The notes: a model not told the origin generated them from the sequence alone. Shown: positions 1 to 10,827, counted from the first letter of the stretch. The stretch is 64,000 bases of DNA from Chloracidobacterium sp. (GCA_016716305.1 JADJWP010000002.1:62001-126000), one strand, 5' to 3'. Numbers and translations are program-made.

Positions 1-208
1 AAATGGCAGCATCACAGTAACGTCGACAGGCGGCACATGGTCCGCTACTAGCAACAGCAGTTGGATTACTTTGATCGATCCGGGCAGTGGAACGGGAAAC
101 GATACCGTTTTATACACGATTGCGGACAATTCCTCAGGCGGTCCGCGCACTGGAACACTTACCGTGGGCGGCCACATATTCACAGTTGACCAGGCCGGTG
201 CTCAGCCG

Positions 209-1069
209 TTGAATTTGCCTCCATCGGTCGATGCTGGCCCCGATTTGACCGGTGCAATCACAGATCCGGTGAATCTCGTTGGTTCTGCTACCGACGATGG
301 ATTACCAAATCCCCCATCTGCTTTAACAGTCGTTTGGAGCGTCGTAGATGGGCCAGGAGCGGTCGTTTTTCAGGATTCGAGCTCCATCAACACGACGGCG
401 AATTTCGGTCTTGCGGGATTTTATACGCTGCGTCTTACGGTTGATGACGGCGAACTCGTCGCGAGCGACGACGTTCGAGTTCTTATCAATTCGGTCGGTG
501 GCGGTGGGCATATAGTTGGGACCCGTAGTAACTCTCCAGCAAGCGTCGATCTCACGAATGAAGGAACTTCCGATTGGGCACATTGGGGACTCGATACCGC
601 TACGAGCTTCAATCACATGGGCGGTGTTGGGCAGCAAATAAGCGATTATTCATTAATTGGAAACACGAGTGCGTTGCGATTTGTAGGTAATCCAACTTCA
701 TTTTCATGGAATAACGGTTTGCCAACCAGTTTGGCTTCCACGAACACGGGAGTATTTACCTACGATGTTGGCAGTGGTTTCGAAGTGAACCTGCCTGCGG
801 ACACAACGGAACGCACACTGAGGCTTTATGTTGGTCTTTGGCGTGCAGGTGGCCGCCTTGAAGCGGCGATCAGTGACGGCAGTGCGTCGCCGTTTCTTGA
901 CACTTCATTTGTCGATACAACAGGGAATAGCTTGGGCTATTACACGCTCAATTATAAGGCTGCCTCAACCGGGCAGACTCTGGTCATCAGATGGACCGTG
1001 GACAGTTCGTATCATTCGATTGGGAATATTAGTTTACAAGCGGCCTCCCTTTCTCTGACACCGGTACCG
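209..1069 (+). repeat. Divergent founder copy of the ~300-residue surface module
   Basis: This segment encodes the same order as the later copies: a PKD/Ig-like part (motifs VDAGPDLTG, ATDDGLPNPP, FGLAGFYTLRLTVDDGEL), then a beta-sandwich part (DWAHWGLD, YVGLWRAGGRLEAAISDG). It is clearly homologous but well diverged in DNA and protein, and its codons are less GC-rich than those of the four copies downstream. It lacks the Pro-Thr linker that ends the later copies. It is best read as an older copy, with copies 1-4 being a later amplification. Confidence 0.75.
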
Positions 1070-4000
1070 GTGAATCAGGCGCCGGTGGTGAATGCGGGAA
1101 GCGACATGACGGTGACGCTGCCTGGTACGGCGAACATGGGAGGGACAGCGAGTGACGACGGGCTGCCTAACCCGCCTGCGTCGGTAACGACCACATGGGC
1201 GACGGTCAGCGGGCCAGGGACGGTGACGTTCGGTGATGTCAATGCATTGAACACAACGGCGAGTTTCAGTCAGGCAGGGACGTATGTTGTGAGGCTGACG
1301 GGAGACGATGGTTCGCTGACGGCGACGGACGAAGTGACGGTGACGGTCAATGCAGCAGGTGGAAGCGGCTCACTATCGGTGACGAGTGCTGTGACCCCGA
1401 CGGGTGCGGTGGATCTGTCGGCGGAGGGGACGGCTGACTGGGCACATTGGGGGTTGACGTCGGCGGGCAGTTTCAACCGCAAAAGCGGGGTTACGCAGCA
1501 AATAAGCAACTATACGCGAGTGGGGACAGGGACGATACAGCAATTCGGGAGGAACCCGACGCTTTACAACTGGACGGGCGGGACACCGACCGGGAGTGCG
1601 ACGAATGTAGCTACGGGACTATGGGTGATCGGGCAGAATAACGGATATCAGGTAACGGTGCCGGCGGACACGGCAGTGCGGACGCTGAAGATGTATGTCG
1701 GGCTGTGGGCGGCGGGAGGTCGATTCGAGGCAAGTCTGAGCGACGGAGCGCACCGGTATATGTGGACACATCGTTATCGAATTCGACGGCGACGAGCAAC
1801 CGGGTATATACGCTGAACTATCAGGCGGCAGCGAGCGGGCAGACACTGACGGTGAGGTGGGTGGCGAACACGACGTACAATGCGTGGAGCAATGTGACCC
1901 TGCAGGCCGCAACACTATCGGGCGGCACTGCTCCAACCCCAACTCCGACCCCGACTCCAACACCGGTACCGGTGAATCAGGCGCCGGTGGTGAATGCGGG
2001 AAGCGACATGACGGTGACGCTGCCTGGTACGGCGAACATGGGAGGGACAGCGAGTGACGACGGGCTGCCTAACCCGCCTGCGTCGGTAACGACCACATGG
2101 AGCGACGGTCAGCGGGCCAGGGACGGTGACGTTCGGTGATGTCAATGCATTGAACACAACGGCGAGTTTCAGTCAGGCAGGGACGTATGTTGTGAGGCTG
2201 ACGGGAGACGATGGTTCGCTGACGGCGACGGACGAAGTGACGGTGACGGTCAATGCAGCAGGTGGAAGCGGCTCACTATCGGTGACGAGTGCTGTGACCC
2301 CGACGGGTGCGGTGGATCTGTCGGCGGAGGGGACGGCTGACTGGGCACATTGGGGGTTGACGTCGGCGGGCAGTTTCAACCGCAAAAGCGGGGTTACGCA
2401 GCAAATAAGCAACTATACGCGAGTGGGGACAGGGACGATACAGCAATTCGGAGGGACCCGACGCTTTACAACTGGACGGGCGGGACACCGACCGGGAGTG
2501 CGACGAATGTAGCTACGGGACTATGGGTGATCGGGCAGAATAACGGATATCAGGTAACGGTGCCGGCGGACACGGCAGTGCGGACGCTGAAGATGTATGT
2601 CGGGCTGTGGGCGGCGGGAGGTCGATTCGAGGCAAGTCTGAGCGACGGGAGTGCACCGGTATATGTGGACACATCGTTATCGAATTCGACGGCGACGAGC
2701 AACCGGGTATATACGCTGAACTATCAGGCGGCAGCGAGCGGGCAGACACTGACGGTGAGGTGGGTGGCGAACACGACGTACAATGCGTGGAGCAATGTGA
2801 CCCTGCAGGCCGCAACACTATCGGGCGGCACTGCTCCAACCCCAACTCCGACCCCGACTCCAACACCGGTACCGGTGAATCAGGCGCCGGTGGTGAATGC
2901 GGGAAGCGACATGACGGTGACGCTGCCTGGTACGGCGAACATGGTAGGGACAGCGAGTGACGACGGGCTGCCTAACCCGCCTGCGTCGGTAACGACCACA
3001 TGGAAGACGGTCAGCGGGCCAGGGACGGTGACGTTCGGTGATGTCAATGCATTGAACACAACGGCGAGTTTCAGTCAGGCAGGGACGTATGTTGTGAGGC
3101 TGACGGGAGACGATGGTTCGCTGACGGCGACGGACGAAGTGACGGTGACGGTCAATGCAGCAGGTGGAAGCGGCTCACTATCGGTGACGAGTGCTGTGAC
3201 CCCGACGGGTGCGGTGGATCTGTCGGCGGAGGGGACGGCTGACTGGGCACATTGGGGGTTGACGTCGGCGGGCAGTTTCAACCGCAAAAGCGGGGTTACG
3301 CAGCAAATAAGCAACTATACGCGAGTGGGGACAGGGACGATACAGCAATTCGGAGGGAACCCGACGCTTTACAACTGGACGGGCGGGACACCGACCGGGA
3401 GTGCGACGAATGTAGCTACGGGACTATGGGTGATCGGGCAGAATAACGGATATCAGGTAACGGTGCCGGCGGACACGGCAGTGCGGACGCTGAAGATGTA
3501 TGTCGGGCTGTGGGCGGCGGGAGGTCGATTCGAGGCAAGTCTGAGCGACGGGAGTGCACCGGTATATGTGGACACATCGTTATCGAATTCGACGGCGACG
3601 AGCAACCGGGTATATACGCTGAACTATCAGGCGGCAGCGAGCGGGCAGACACTGACGGTGAGGTGGGTGGCGAACACGACGTACAATGCGTGGAGCAATG
3701 TGACCCTGCAGGCCGCAACACTATCGGGCGGCACTGCTCCAACCCCAACTCCGACCCCGACTCCAACACCGGTACCGGTGAATCAGGCGCCGGTGGTGAA
3801 TGCGGGAAGCGACATGACGGTGACGCTGCCTGGTACGGCGAACATGGGAGGGACAGCGAGTGACGACGGGCTGCCTAACCCGCCTGCGTCGGTAACGACC
3901 ACATGGAGCACGGTCAGCGGGCCAGGGACGGTGACGTTCGGTGATGTCAATGCATTGAACACAACGGCGAGTTTCAGTCAGGCAGGGACGTATGTTGTGA

Positions 4001-4650
4001 GGCTGACGGGAGACGATGGTTCGCTGACGGCGACGGACGAAGTGACGGTGACGGTCAATGCAGCAGGTGGAAGCGGCTCACTATCGGTGACGAGTGCTGT
4101 GACCCCGACGGGTGCGGTGGATCTGTCGGCGGAGGGGACGGCTGACTGGGCACATTGGGGGTTGACGTCGGCGGGCAGTTTCAACCGCAAAAGCGGGGTT
4201 ACGCAGCAAATAAGCAACTATACGCGAGTGGGGACAGGGACGATACAGCAATTCGGAGGGAACCCGACGCTTTACAACTGGACGGGCGGGACACCGACCG
4301 GGAGTGCGACGAATGTAGCTACGGGACTATGGGTGATCGGGCAGAATAACGGATATCAGGTAACGGTGCCGGCGGACACGGCAGTGCGGACGCTGAAGAT
4401 GTATGTCGGGCTGTGGGCGGCGGGAGGTCGATTCGAGGCAAGTCTGAGCGACGGGAGTGCACCGGTATATGTGGACACATCGTTATCGAATTCGACGGCG
4501 ACGAGCAACCGGGTATATACGCTGAACTATCAGGCGGCAGCGAGCGGGCAGACACTGACGGTGAGGTGGGTGGCGAACACGACGTACAATGCGTGGAGCA
4601 ATGTGACCCTGCAGGCCGCAACACTATCGGGCGGCACTGCTCCGACTCCA
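1070..4650 (+). repeat. Four tandem, nearly identical 903-bp units (301 residues each)
   Basis: The landmark GTGAATCAGGCGCCGG recurs at 1070, 1972, 2875 and 3778, spaced 902, 903 and 903 bp. Each unit encodes a PKD-like domain (NAGSDMTVTL, SFSQAGTYVVRLTGDDGS) and a beta-sandwich domain (DWAHWGLTSAGSFNRKSGV, YVGLWAAGGRFEASLSDGS). A TPTPTPTPVPV linker closes the complete units. Copy 4 is truncated inside the linker near 4640-4650. Differences between copies are few. One is the codon after TTTW, which reads gcg (Ala) in copy 1, agc plus an extra G in copy 2, aag (Lys) in copy 3 and agc (Ser) in copy 4. The near identity implies recent duplication or ongoing gene conversion. Confidence 0.92.
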
Positions 4651-5669
4651 ACTCCAATGGTGCCCCTTTGGGTGGATCGTTTCAGGTAAGTACGATCACT
4701 GCGATTAATCAGTTCGTCGCAAAAGCCACAGTCGATAGCAACGGCAATTTCGTGATAGTTTGGGAAAGTGAAGGGATGGATGGTAGTTCGTATGGTATCT
4801 CGTGTCGTCGTTACAGTTCTAACGGGACACCACTGAGCGGTGAATGTCGGGTGAATTCCACTGCTGCAGTTAGTCAATTCGATCCCTTTGTGGCAACTGG
4901 GACAGACGGTAGATTTATTGTGACCTGGACGAGCGATCTACTAGACGGAAGCGGTAGTGGCGTCTACGCCCAGCGTTTTGAAGCCACCGGAACGCCGCAG
5001 GGTGGGGAATTTAGGGTCAACACGTTCACGTCCGATAATCAGGGGAGATCTCGTGTTTGGGTCGACTCATTTGGCAATTTTATTGTTGCCTGGGAGAGTC
5101 GCGGACAGGACGCAAGTGGATACGGTGTCTACGCTCAACGGTTTGACACAAATGGAGCTCCCGTGGGTAGTGAATTTCGAATTAACAGCACGGTAACTGG
5201 CGATCAGCTTTGGGCTGCTTTGGGCGGAGATGCGTCAGGCAACTTTACGGCTGTATGGAGTAGTAGCCAAGATGGCAGCGGATTCGGGATTTGCGGCCAG
5301 CGGTATGATTCAAGCGGTTACCCGGTCGGTTCCGAATTCCGGGTCAACACCTTTGTGCTTAATGACCAGCTTTACCCTTCCATTGCAGTTGATCCGACCG
5401 GACGATTTCTCGTTGTTTGGCAAAGCGACGGTCCGGACGGTGACGGTGCGGGTATTTTCGGCCAACGCTTTGGTGCGACCGGAAGTCCGCAAGGTAGCGA
5501 GTTTCAAATAAATTCCTACAGTGTGGGTGCCCAAGGCGGTCCGTGGGTCGCGGCTGGCGCTTCTGGCGGTTACGTCGTTGTTTGGAGTAGTTACGCACAG
5601 TTTAGATCGGATTGGGCTGTATTCGGTAGACGATTCGACATTGCAGGGGTGCCGCTGCCGGCTCCATAG
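4650..5669 (+). repeat. Six ~55-residue repeats forming the C-terminus of the surface protein
   Basis: Each repeat has the pattern G-N-F-x-V-x-W-x-S, then a D-G-S-G-x-G turn, an (A/G)QRF strand, a G-x-P-x-G turn and EFRVN. Examples of the core are NGNFVIVWES, GNFIVAWES and GRFLVVWQS. Such repeats are common in secreted bacterial proteins and probably build a beta-propeller or beta-helix; this is inference. The correct frame is not that of the preceding 903-bp array: in the array frame translation stops at 4687-4689, shortly after the junction. Confidence 0.8.
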
Positions 5670-5725
5670 TTTTTGCGGCGAATCAATTCTAAACTATTTG
5701 AATCCATTAAGTTCTCGAAGAATTT

Positions 5726-6697
5726 ATGTCAAAACGAGGTTCGACACTCGTTCCGTCGAGTAATGCTGTTTTGAGTTTCGAGCGAGTGTCGCTGCCGCGT
5801 CTGGTTTCGATAAGCATGCGCCCACATCAGTGGGTCAAGAACCTTTTCGTATTTGCCCCGGTATTGTTCGGAGGCAAACTCACCGATATTGCTGCACTTG
5901 GTTCGGCGTCTCTTGCGTTTTGCACATTTTGTTTGCTGTCAAGCTCGCTGTATATGGTGAACGACTGTGTTGACGCTCGCGAAGACCGCTCTCATCCTGA
6001 GAAACGCAACCGACCAATAAGTTCTGGATCTCTTACGGTTACGGCCGCCTTGGTAGCTTCTCTTTTCCTTGTGGCCACCGGAATGTTGTTGGCGTTATTT
6101 GTTGGCGGGAGTTTTGCGATAATCGCGGCGGCCTATTACGTTCTTATATTGGCATATTGTGTTTTGCTGAAGCGAATCGCCATTCTTGACTGCATCGTGA
6201 TCGCATCGGGGTTCGTACTAAGGGTCGTCGGAGGTGCAGTTGCGATCAATGTTATGCCAACACATTGGCTGATCGTTTGTGCTTTTTTGCTTGCTCTTTT
6301 CCTAGCATTCTCAAAACGCCGCCAAGAACTGCTAATTTTGTCCGCGAGTGCTACTCAACATCGCAGCGTATTGGGCAGGTACTCGATCGCATACCTCGAG
6401 CAGGTGAATGTCATCTTGATTGGTGCATCGATAGTGTCTTATGCACTCTACACGGTCGCCCAAGAAACGGTCGAAAGGTTTGGAACCGACACATTGATCT
6501 ATGGTACGGTCTTTGTCATTTACGGGATGTTTCGGTATCTTTTGTTGATCAACGACCCGAAAAAAGGCGGGAATCCGAGCACTGTACTGGTAAGTGACAA
6601 GCCGTTACTTGCTGCGCTTCTCGCCTGGGGCATGTATAACTCCGCAATTATTTATCGCATGCATTTTGCGACCATCTACACGTCACTTTTCGGTTAG
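5726..6697 (+). CDS. UbiA-family prenyltransferase, decaprenyl-phosphate phosphoribosyltransferase-like
   Basis: This is a 323-residue polytopic membrane protein. The first Asp-rich motif is N79-D80-x2-D83-x3-D87 followed by HPEKRNRPISSG. The second conserved region is ILDCIVIASGFVLR. Together with the N-terminal MRPHQWVKNLFVFAPVLF these are typical of the subgroup that transfers 5-phosphoribose from PRPP to polyprenyl phosphate (Rv3806c type). The usual product feeds lipid-linked arabinose or other pentose donors, but the epimerase partners DprE1/DprE2 are not in the window, so the substrate here is unproven. The gene starts 56 bp after the surface protein and reads in the same direction. 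The start at 5726 has only a weak ribosome-binding site; the next Met is at residue 31. Confidence 0.82.
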   Translation: MSKRGSTLVPSSNAVLSFERVSLPRLVSISMRPHQWVKNLFVFAPVLFGGKLTDIAALGSASLAFCTFCLLSSSLYMVNDCVDAREDRSHPEKRNRPISSGSLTVTAALVASLFLVATGMLLALFVGGSFAIIAAAYYVLILAYCVLLKRIAILDCIVIASGFVLRVVGGAVAINVMPTHWLIVCAFLLALFLAFSKRRQELLILSASATQHRSVLGRYSIAYLEQVNVILIGASIVSYALYTVAQETVERFGTDTLIYGTVFVIYGMFRYLLLINDPKKGGNPSTVLVSDKPLLAALLAWGMYNSAIIYRMHFATIYTSLFG

Positions 6698-7018
6698 GAA
6701 ATTGAAGAAGTCAATGATCTGAACAGTCGGATTGTTCCTCTTGCCGGAGTTCATTGTTTTGTCGACAAATTTGAATTTAATCGGCGCTTGAGATCTGAGA
6801 TCACCGAATTCGACACGGTGCAATTGGCATTAGGCTTGTTTCGATTCGCACAATGTTCTTTTGCCAGCTCGATACAAGTTGGAAAAACTGCTTGACTTTT
6901 TTTGCCGGAGAGAGTTCTACTTAGAATGTAGCTATTCAGCCCTCCCAAGACCAGGCTTCGAATTTCATCCCACAACAATTCCAGATTTCGGTCAAAATCC
7001 GGTTGGCTTTTTTTGAAC
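6698..7018. other. Intergenic region upstream of the glycoside hydrolase
   Basis: About 320 bp with no convincing gene. Short open frames exist on the minus strand, but they have no recognisable domain and run into the hydrolase gene. A possible promoter lies at 6892-6921. Confidence 0.5.
6892..6921 (+). promoter_or_regulatory. Possible sigma-70-type promoter for the glycoside hydrolase
   Basis: TTGACT at 6892-6897 matches the -35 consensus at five of six positions. It is followed after 18 bp by TCTACT at 6916-6921, which matches -10 at four of six. The ATG of the hydrolase is about 100 bp downstream. This is inferred by eye only. Confidence 0.35.
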
Positions 7019-8777
7019 ATGAATCGTATGAACGCGCACAAAGAGACTTGCTATGCGTCCGGCACCTGGTTACTTCAGGGCAGGAGAACATGTACGTTAT
7101 TTTTGGTCGGCCTGCTGTCGATTTTCGTACAAGCCAGTAATTGTCGTAGCACCGTTCCACAAGAGGTATTAATGGACGAGTCATCTCCGACTGTTGTTTT
7201 TGACGGGTTACGTCAGTATTCACGAATGTATGTCCACGTGCCGCTAAATGTTATCGCCCGCGATGATGTGGGAATCAGTCGTGTGGAGCTGTATGTTGAC
7301 GGTGCGCTGTTCGCCACCCGTGATTTCGTGCCGAGTCAGCGTAACGCGCTCGCGAAGTTCAATTGGAATGCTGTGCCTGTCGGCAAGCGGCTGCTTCAGG
7401 CAAAGGCCGTGGATGCCGCAGGCAACGCGCATACGACCGCGATTGCCGTGATGGCCAGAAAGGTCGAGCAACCGCTCGATAACACGATAGTGATTATTCC
7501 AGAGGTTCGGCATCAGACAATGCAAGGTTGGGAAGCAACGGACCAAGCCGGACAGTTTGAATCTGCCGCGTGGCAAAACTACAAAGATGTATTGTTTGAT
7601 CAAGCCGTCAACGACCTTGGAATAAACCGTGTTCGTTTGGAGGTCTTTAGCGGAATGGAAAATCCGACGGACTACTTCACTCAATGGCAGAATAATCAAA
7701 TCCCCGCTTCTCAGTACTTCGGTAGGCGATATGAGATCATCAACGATAATTCGAATCCAGCATCGACTAATGTAAATGGCTTCAAATGGTCGGCCCTCGA
7801 CCATTCGATGACTAACATTGTTTTGCCACTGCGGCAGAGGCTTCAGGCGCGGTGAAACGTTATGGATCAATGTAAACTACGTCGATTTCGGTTCATCTCC
7901 ATTCGAACATAAGGCTGATCCCGCAGAATATGCTGAGTTCGTTCTCGCTGCGTACCAACATTTGCAGAGTACATATGGGCTGACACCGGACTCGTGGGAA
8001 ATAGTCCTGGAACCGGACACGCCGGCTGCAAGCTGGTCCGCGGATCAGGTGGCAATGGCAATTAAGGCAGCGGGCGAACGGCTCGTTGCAAGCGGATTCA
8101 CACCGAATTTTGTTGCGCCGTCGACTACGAGCGCGTCGACCGCGCCAGGCTATATTGATCAGATCGCAGCAACGCCGGGTTCGATGCAGTATGTTAAAGA
8201 GTTTTCCTACCACCGCTATGCCGGCGTCAGCCAGTCAGTATTACAGAGTATCGCAGACCGTGCAATCCTATTTGGAAAACGGACTTCGATGCTTGAGTGG
8301 ATCGGTGCCGACCAGCACACTCTGCACGACGACATCAAATTCGGCAGAATATCGGCATGGCAACAGTACACTCTTGCCTTTATCGAGGCAGGACAAGGCG
8401 ATAATGGTGCCCAATACTATCAGATACACGATCAAAATCCTGCGAACCCTTCGATTTCACTAGGAACACGGTCAAAATATCTCCGTCATTATTTCCGCTT
8501 TGTCCGGGCCGGGGCACAGAGAATCGAGGCGATAAGCGGAAATGGCAATTTCGATCCAGTGGCATTTATTAACACGGATGGAAAATTCGTAGTTGTCGTG
8601 AAGGCTCAAGTTGGAGGGACTTTTCGAGTTCGAAATTTGCCGAACGGAGTTTACGGGATCAAATATTCAACCGGATCGACGTACGACGTAGGTTTAGCTG
8701 ATGTGAGTTTAGCCATCGGGCAGGTCTTAACAACAACGATTCCGGCATCGGGGGTAATGACGATTTACCGGAAGTAA
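7019..8777 (+). pseudogene. Secreted clan-A (GH30/GH39-like) glycoside hydrolase, single-base frameshift
   Basis: The N-terminus has a hydrophobic export segment (TLFLVGLLSIFVQASNC, possibly a lipobox-type cleavage), then a bacterial Ig-like domain (ARDDVGISRVELYVDG to AVDAAGNAHT), then a TIM-barrel hydrolase and a C-terminal beta domain. Likely catalytic glutamates are in EIVLEPDT (acid/base) and TSMLEWIGAD (nucleophile), as in clan GH-A enzymes. The frame shifts near 7848: the first frame ends ...RLQAR-stop, while the second continues GETLWINVNYVDFG. One missing G in the GCGCGGTG stretch would restore a single protein of about 585 residues. ATG at 7019 is chosen over the TTG at 7013. Everything else is intact, so a sequencing error or a very recent mutation is likely. 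Its role may be trimming or remodelling of the local polysaccharide. Confidence 0.72.
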
Positions 8778-9156
8778 TTCAACTGCGTCACTTGCTTCCC
8801 GCATCTAGAGTAACATCCGCTCGTTCTTCAGTCGATAAAGAAACCCCTGTTGCATCGCTTGCAAGCATTCTATAGCGAATTACAGGATCCATTAAATGCC
8901 GCTTCCGCAAAGTCACGCACAGGCGATACCGAGATCATGTGCCAAATTTTAAATGTTGTTTTTGTAAGAAGTTGAGATAGTCGTATTTCCTCACTTTACA
9001 GCACAGATCCGGTTCCGCTAACTATTCGAATTGGGAATAGATTTCGAAGGCCATTTAACAATCGATTGAACCGAATCGATTCGACTCGGTCAGCTAATTT
9101 CCATTGTCGGTCCAATTTGTGTAGGAGGCGCTTAGTTTTTCAATGTAGGTTTAATT
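8778..9156. other. Convergent intergenic region
   Basis: About 380 bp between the rightward hydrolase and the leftward GT-C gene. No open frame of note is present. The only structure seen is the inverted repeat at 9135-9180, which overlaps the end of the GT-C gene. Confidence 0.5.
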
Positions 9157-9180
9157 CTAATCGTCTACACGTTGAAAAAC
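9135..9180. terminator. Inverted repeat at the convergent gene ends, possible terminator
   Basis: The left arm GTTTTTCAATGTAG (9135-9148) pairs with the right arm CTACACGTTGAAAAAC (9165-9180), with a two-base bulge. This gives about 14 pairs around a 16-base loop that contains the stop codon of the minus-strand gene. The stem is AT-rich and no clear U tract follows on either strand, so a canonical intrinsic terminator is doubtful. Confidence 0.35.
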
Positions 9181-10827
9181 ACGAATTTCGTATATCGGTT
9201 CCTGAGCATCATGGTAAACCAATCTGAATTCACTAATCAGGCTGTATTCGTTATTCTGAAATGCCGGGCCGTCTTTCTCCCAGCGCTTATTAAATACCAA
9301 ATAATCGGCTTTTTGCATCTTCGCATAATTAATTATCGCCGGAATATCCGCATCAGGAATGTAAAGGTGTTTTGCCTCTGCGTAGAACGCAACCGTTATG
9401 TTTGACGACAGTACTAAAGGGCGACTTCCATTCGACCGATTCTTGATCCAAACACCGGCTTCTTTTTCTTCAAAAGGAACGTCTTCAATTCCATTCGCTT
9501 TCACGGTGGCAACGAATCTTGGAGAAAGAACGGCTACCAGAATCATCAATGTAACTGCTTGAAGATGTTGTGGCTTTAACTTGGTTATGGTCTGGAAATG
9601 GGGCTTCGAAGATTCGATCGCCCAATTGCTGAATTCGACGATACCGTTTGCAGCCCATGCAATCAGGATCGGTATCAATGGAAAGAGATATCTGGTTTCG
9701 ATTACGGATAGTGCGTATCCGATAACCGAACAGGCGACGATCGAGAACAGGTAAAGCTCATTTGCAGAACGTTCTCGCGACCATGGTTTATCAAAAAAAC
9801 CGATAATCGCAAACAATATCAAAGGGAACGGCAATAGTTCAGGAAAATAAGTTTTCAGCTGAAATTTGATCAAACTCAGTGCCCGTTCGCTTAATGTAAT
9901 CATGTCTAATACTGGTTGAGAATATTCGGGCGGCTTTGCGATTGCTGGAACGCTTTGAGGCGGCACATTACTACTCGTTCTGTAGTCATCGCCCCAAATT
10001 ATATCTTTCATAGTCGAACGACCGTCGGGCGACAAATGGCCAAGTTCGCCCTCAAAATGAAATGCAGGACTATTTACAGCGGTCTTCTTACTGATTGTCC
10101 ACTCCCCGGTTTTACTTTGTATAAACACAACATATGGCACGAAGAGCAATGCAAATCCAAAAAGTATCATTAGATAGGACGCAAGCAGTTGACGAATATT
10201 CAGAACCGATCCGAATATCGCCAAACAGATCAAAAGCAAAAGCATCAAAAAAAGAAATCCGATCGCCTCGGGCTTAGTAAGATACGAGGCGCCGAGAATT
10301 AGGCCAGTTATAAAGAATGTGGCTAGTTTGCCGCTTTTAAGGGCGTACCAACCAAATAGGACGAACGTCAGAAATATGAACGTGTAAAGCGATTCCACCA
10401 TCACTACGCCTGACGATTTGATCAATAATGGATGCAGAACCATCAAGAACGTGCCGATATAGGCCTGATAATTACCGTAGAGATCACGGATCAGAAGATA
10501 TGCGGGAATTACCAAGAGTGTCCCCGCCAAAAGCGATACAAAACGGCCCCCTAATTCTCGATCATCAAAAACGGTAATGAAGATCCCAGTAAGGATCGAG
10601 TACAACGGTGACCAATATGCACTGATGCCGCCACCGAAATCGCCGGACATAAACCTTTCACCAAGAAGCGTGTAATAGGAACCATCCGGGTTTACAACCG
10701 CATCACGAGGTAAGAAAATCAGTCGGATCACGAATGCCGTAACAACGCTCGCGGCAACAAAGATGTTCTCACCAGCGCTCCCAATCAATTTCGTGTTGAA
10801 GTTTTGTGGAAAATTCAATTTACGCAT
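9157..10827 (-). CDS. GT-C superfamily membrane glycosyltransferase (GT39/ArnT-like)
   Basis: About 556 residues with many membrane segments. The first periplasmic loop carries the acidic signature NPDGSYYTLLGERF followed by AYWSPLYSIL, typical of polyprenyl-phosphate-sugar-dependent GT-C enzymes. A C-terminal soluble domain of ~120 residues follows (VWIKNRSNG, AEAKHLYIPDADIPAI). ATG at 10827 is chosen because it lies 10 bp beyond the stop of the upstream GT2 gene. A longer frame from 10923 would overlap that gene by 86 bp. It is the last gene of the leftward run. It probably adds a sugar to the glycan or a lipid on the outer face of the membrane; the acceptor is unknown. Confidence 0.8.
   Translation of the reverse strand: MRKLNFPQNFNTKLIGSAGENIFVAASVVTAFVIRLIFLPRDAVVNPDGSYYTLLGERFMSGDFGGGISAYWSPLYSILTGIFITVFDDRELGGRFVSLLAGTLLVIPAYLLIRDLYGNYQAYIGTFLMVLHPLLIKSSGVVMVESLYTFIFLTFVLFGWYALKSGKLATFFITGLILGASYLTKPEAIGFLFLMLLLLICLAIFGSVLNIRQLLASYLMILFGFALLFVPYVVFIQSKTGEWTISKKTAVNSPAFHFEGELGHLSPDGRSTMKDIIWGDDYRTSSNVPPQSVPAIAKPPEYSQPVLDMITLSERALSLIKFQLKTYFPELLPFPLILFAIIGFFDKPWSRERSANELYLFSIVACSVIGYALSVIETRYLFPLIPILIAWAANGIVEFSNWAIESSKPHFQTITKLKPQHLQAVTLMILVAVLSPRFVATVKANGIEDVPFEEKEAGVWIKNRSNGSRPLVLSSNITVAFYAEAKHLYIPDADIPAIINYAKMQKADYLVFNKRWEKDGPAFQNNEYSLISEFRLVYHDAQEPIYEIRVFQRVDD

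Larger units (their letters stand above)
1..5669 (+). pseudogene. Giant repetitive surface protein (BACON + five PKD/beta-sandwich modules + C-terminal repeats), 5' partial, frameshifted
   Basis: The frame is open at base 2, so the gene begins upstream of the window. The first ~65 residues look like a BACON domain (motif SNSSWITL, then TGTLTVGG and FTVDQAG). Next come a divergent PKD-like plus beta-sandwich module and four nearly identical 301-residue copies, then six ~55-residue repeats ending at the stop at 5667-5669. No C-terminal anchor or sorting signal follows. Comparing copies shows the frame is broken four times: loss of a G near 1745, an extra G at about 2104, loss of an A near 2455, and a further one-base shift near 4650. 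Corrected for these, the reading is continuous. The protein is probably an extracellular adhesin or carbohydrate-binding surface protein. Whether it is a decayed gene or an assembly problem in long repeats cannot be decided from the sequence alone. Confidence 0.75.

Noticed and set aside
1070..4650. Repeats as a CRISPR array or transposon
   Set aside because: Units are 903 bp, in a continuous coding context, with no spacers, terminal inverted repeats or transposase.
6751..7223. Two minus-strand open frames upstream of and overlapping the hydrolase start
   Set aside because: No domain, mutually overlapping, and they run against the well-supported hydrolase gene on the plus strand.
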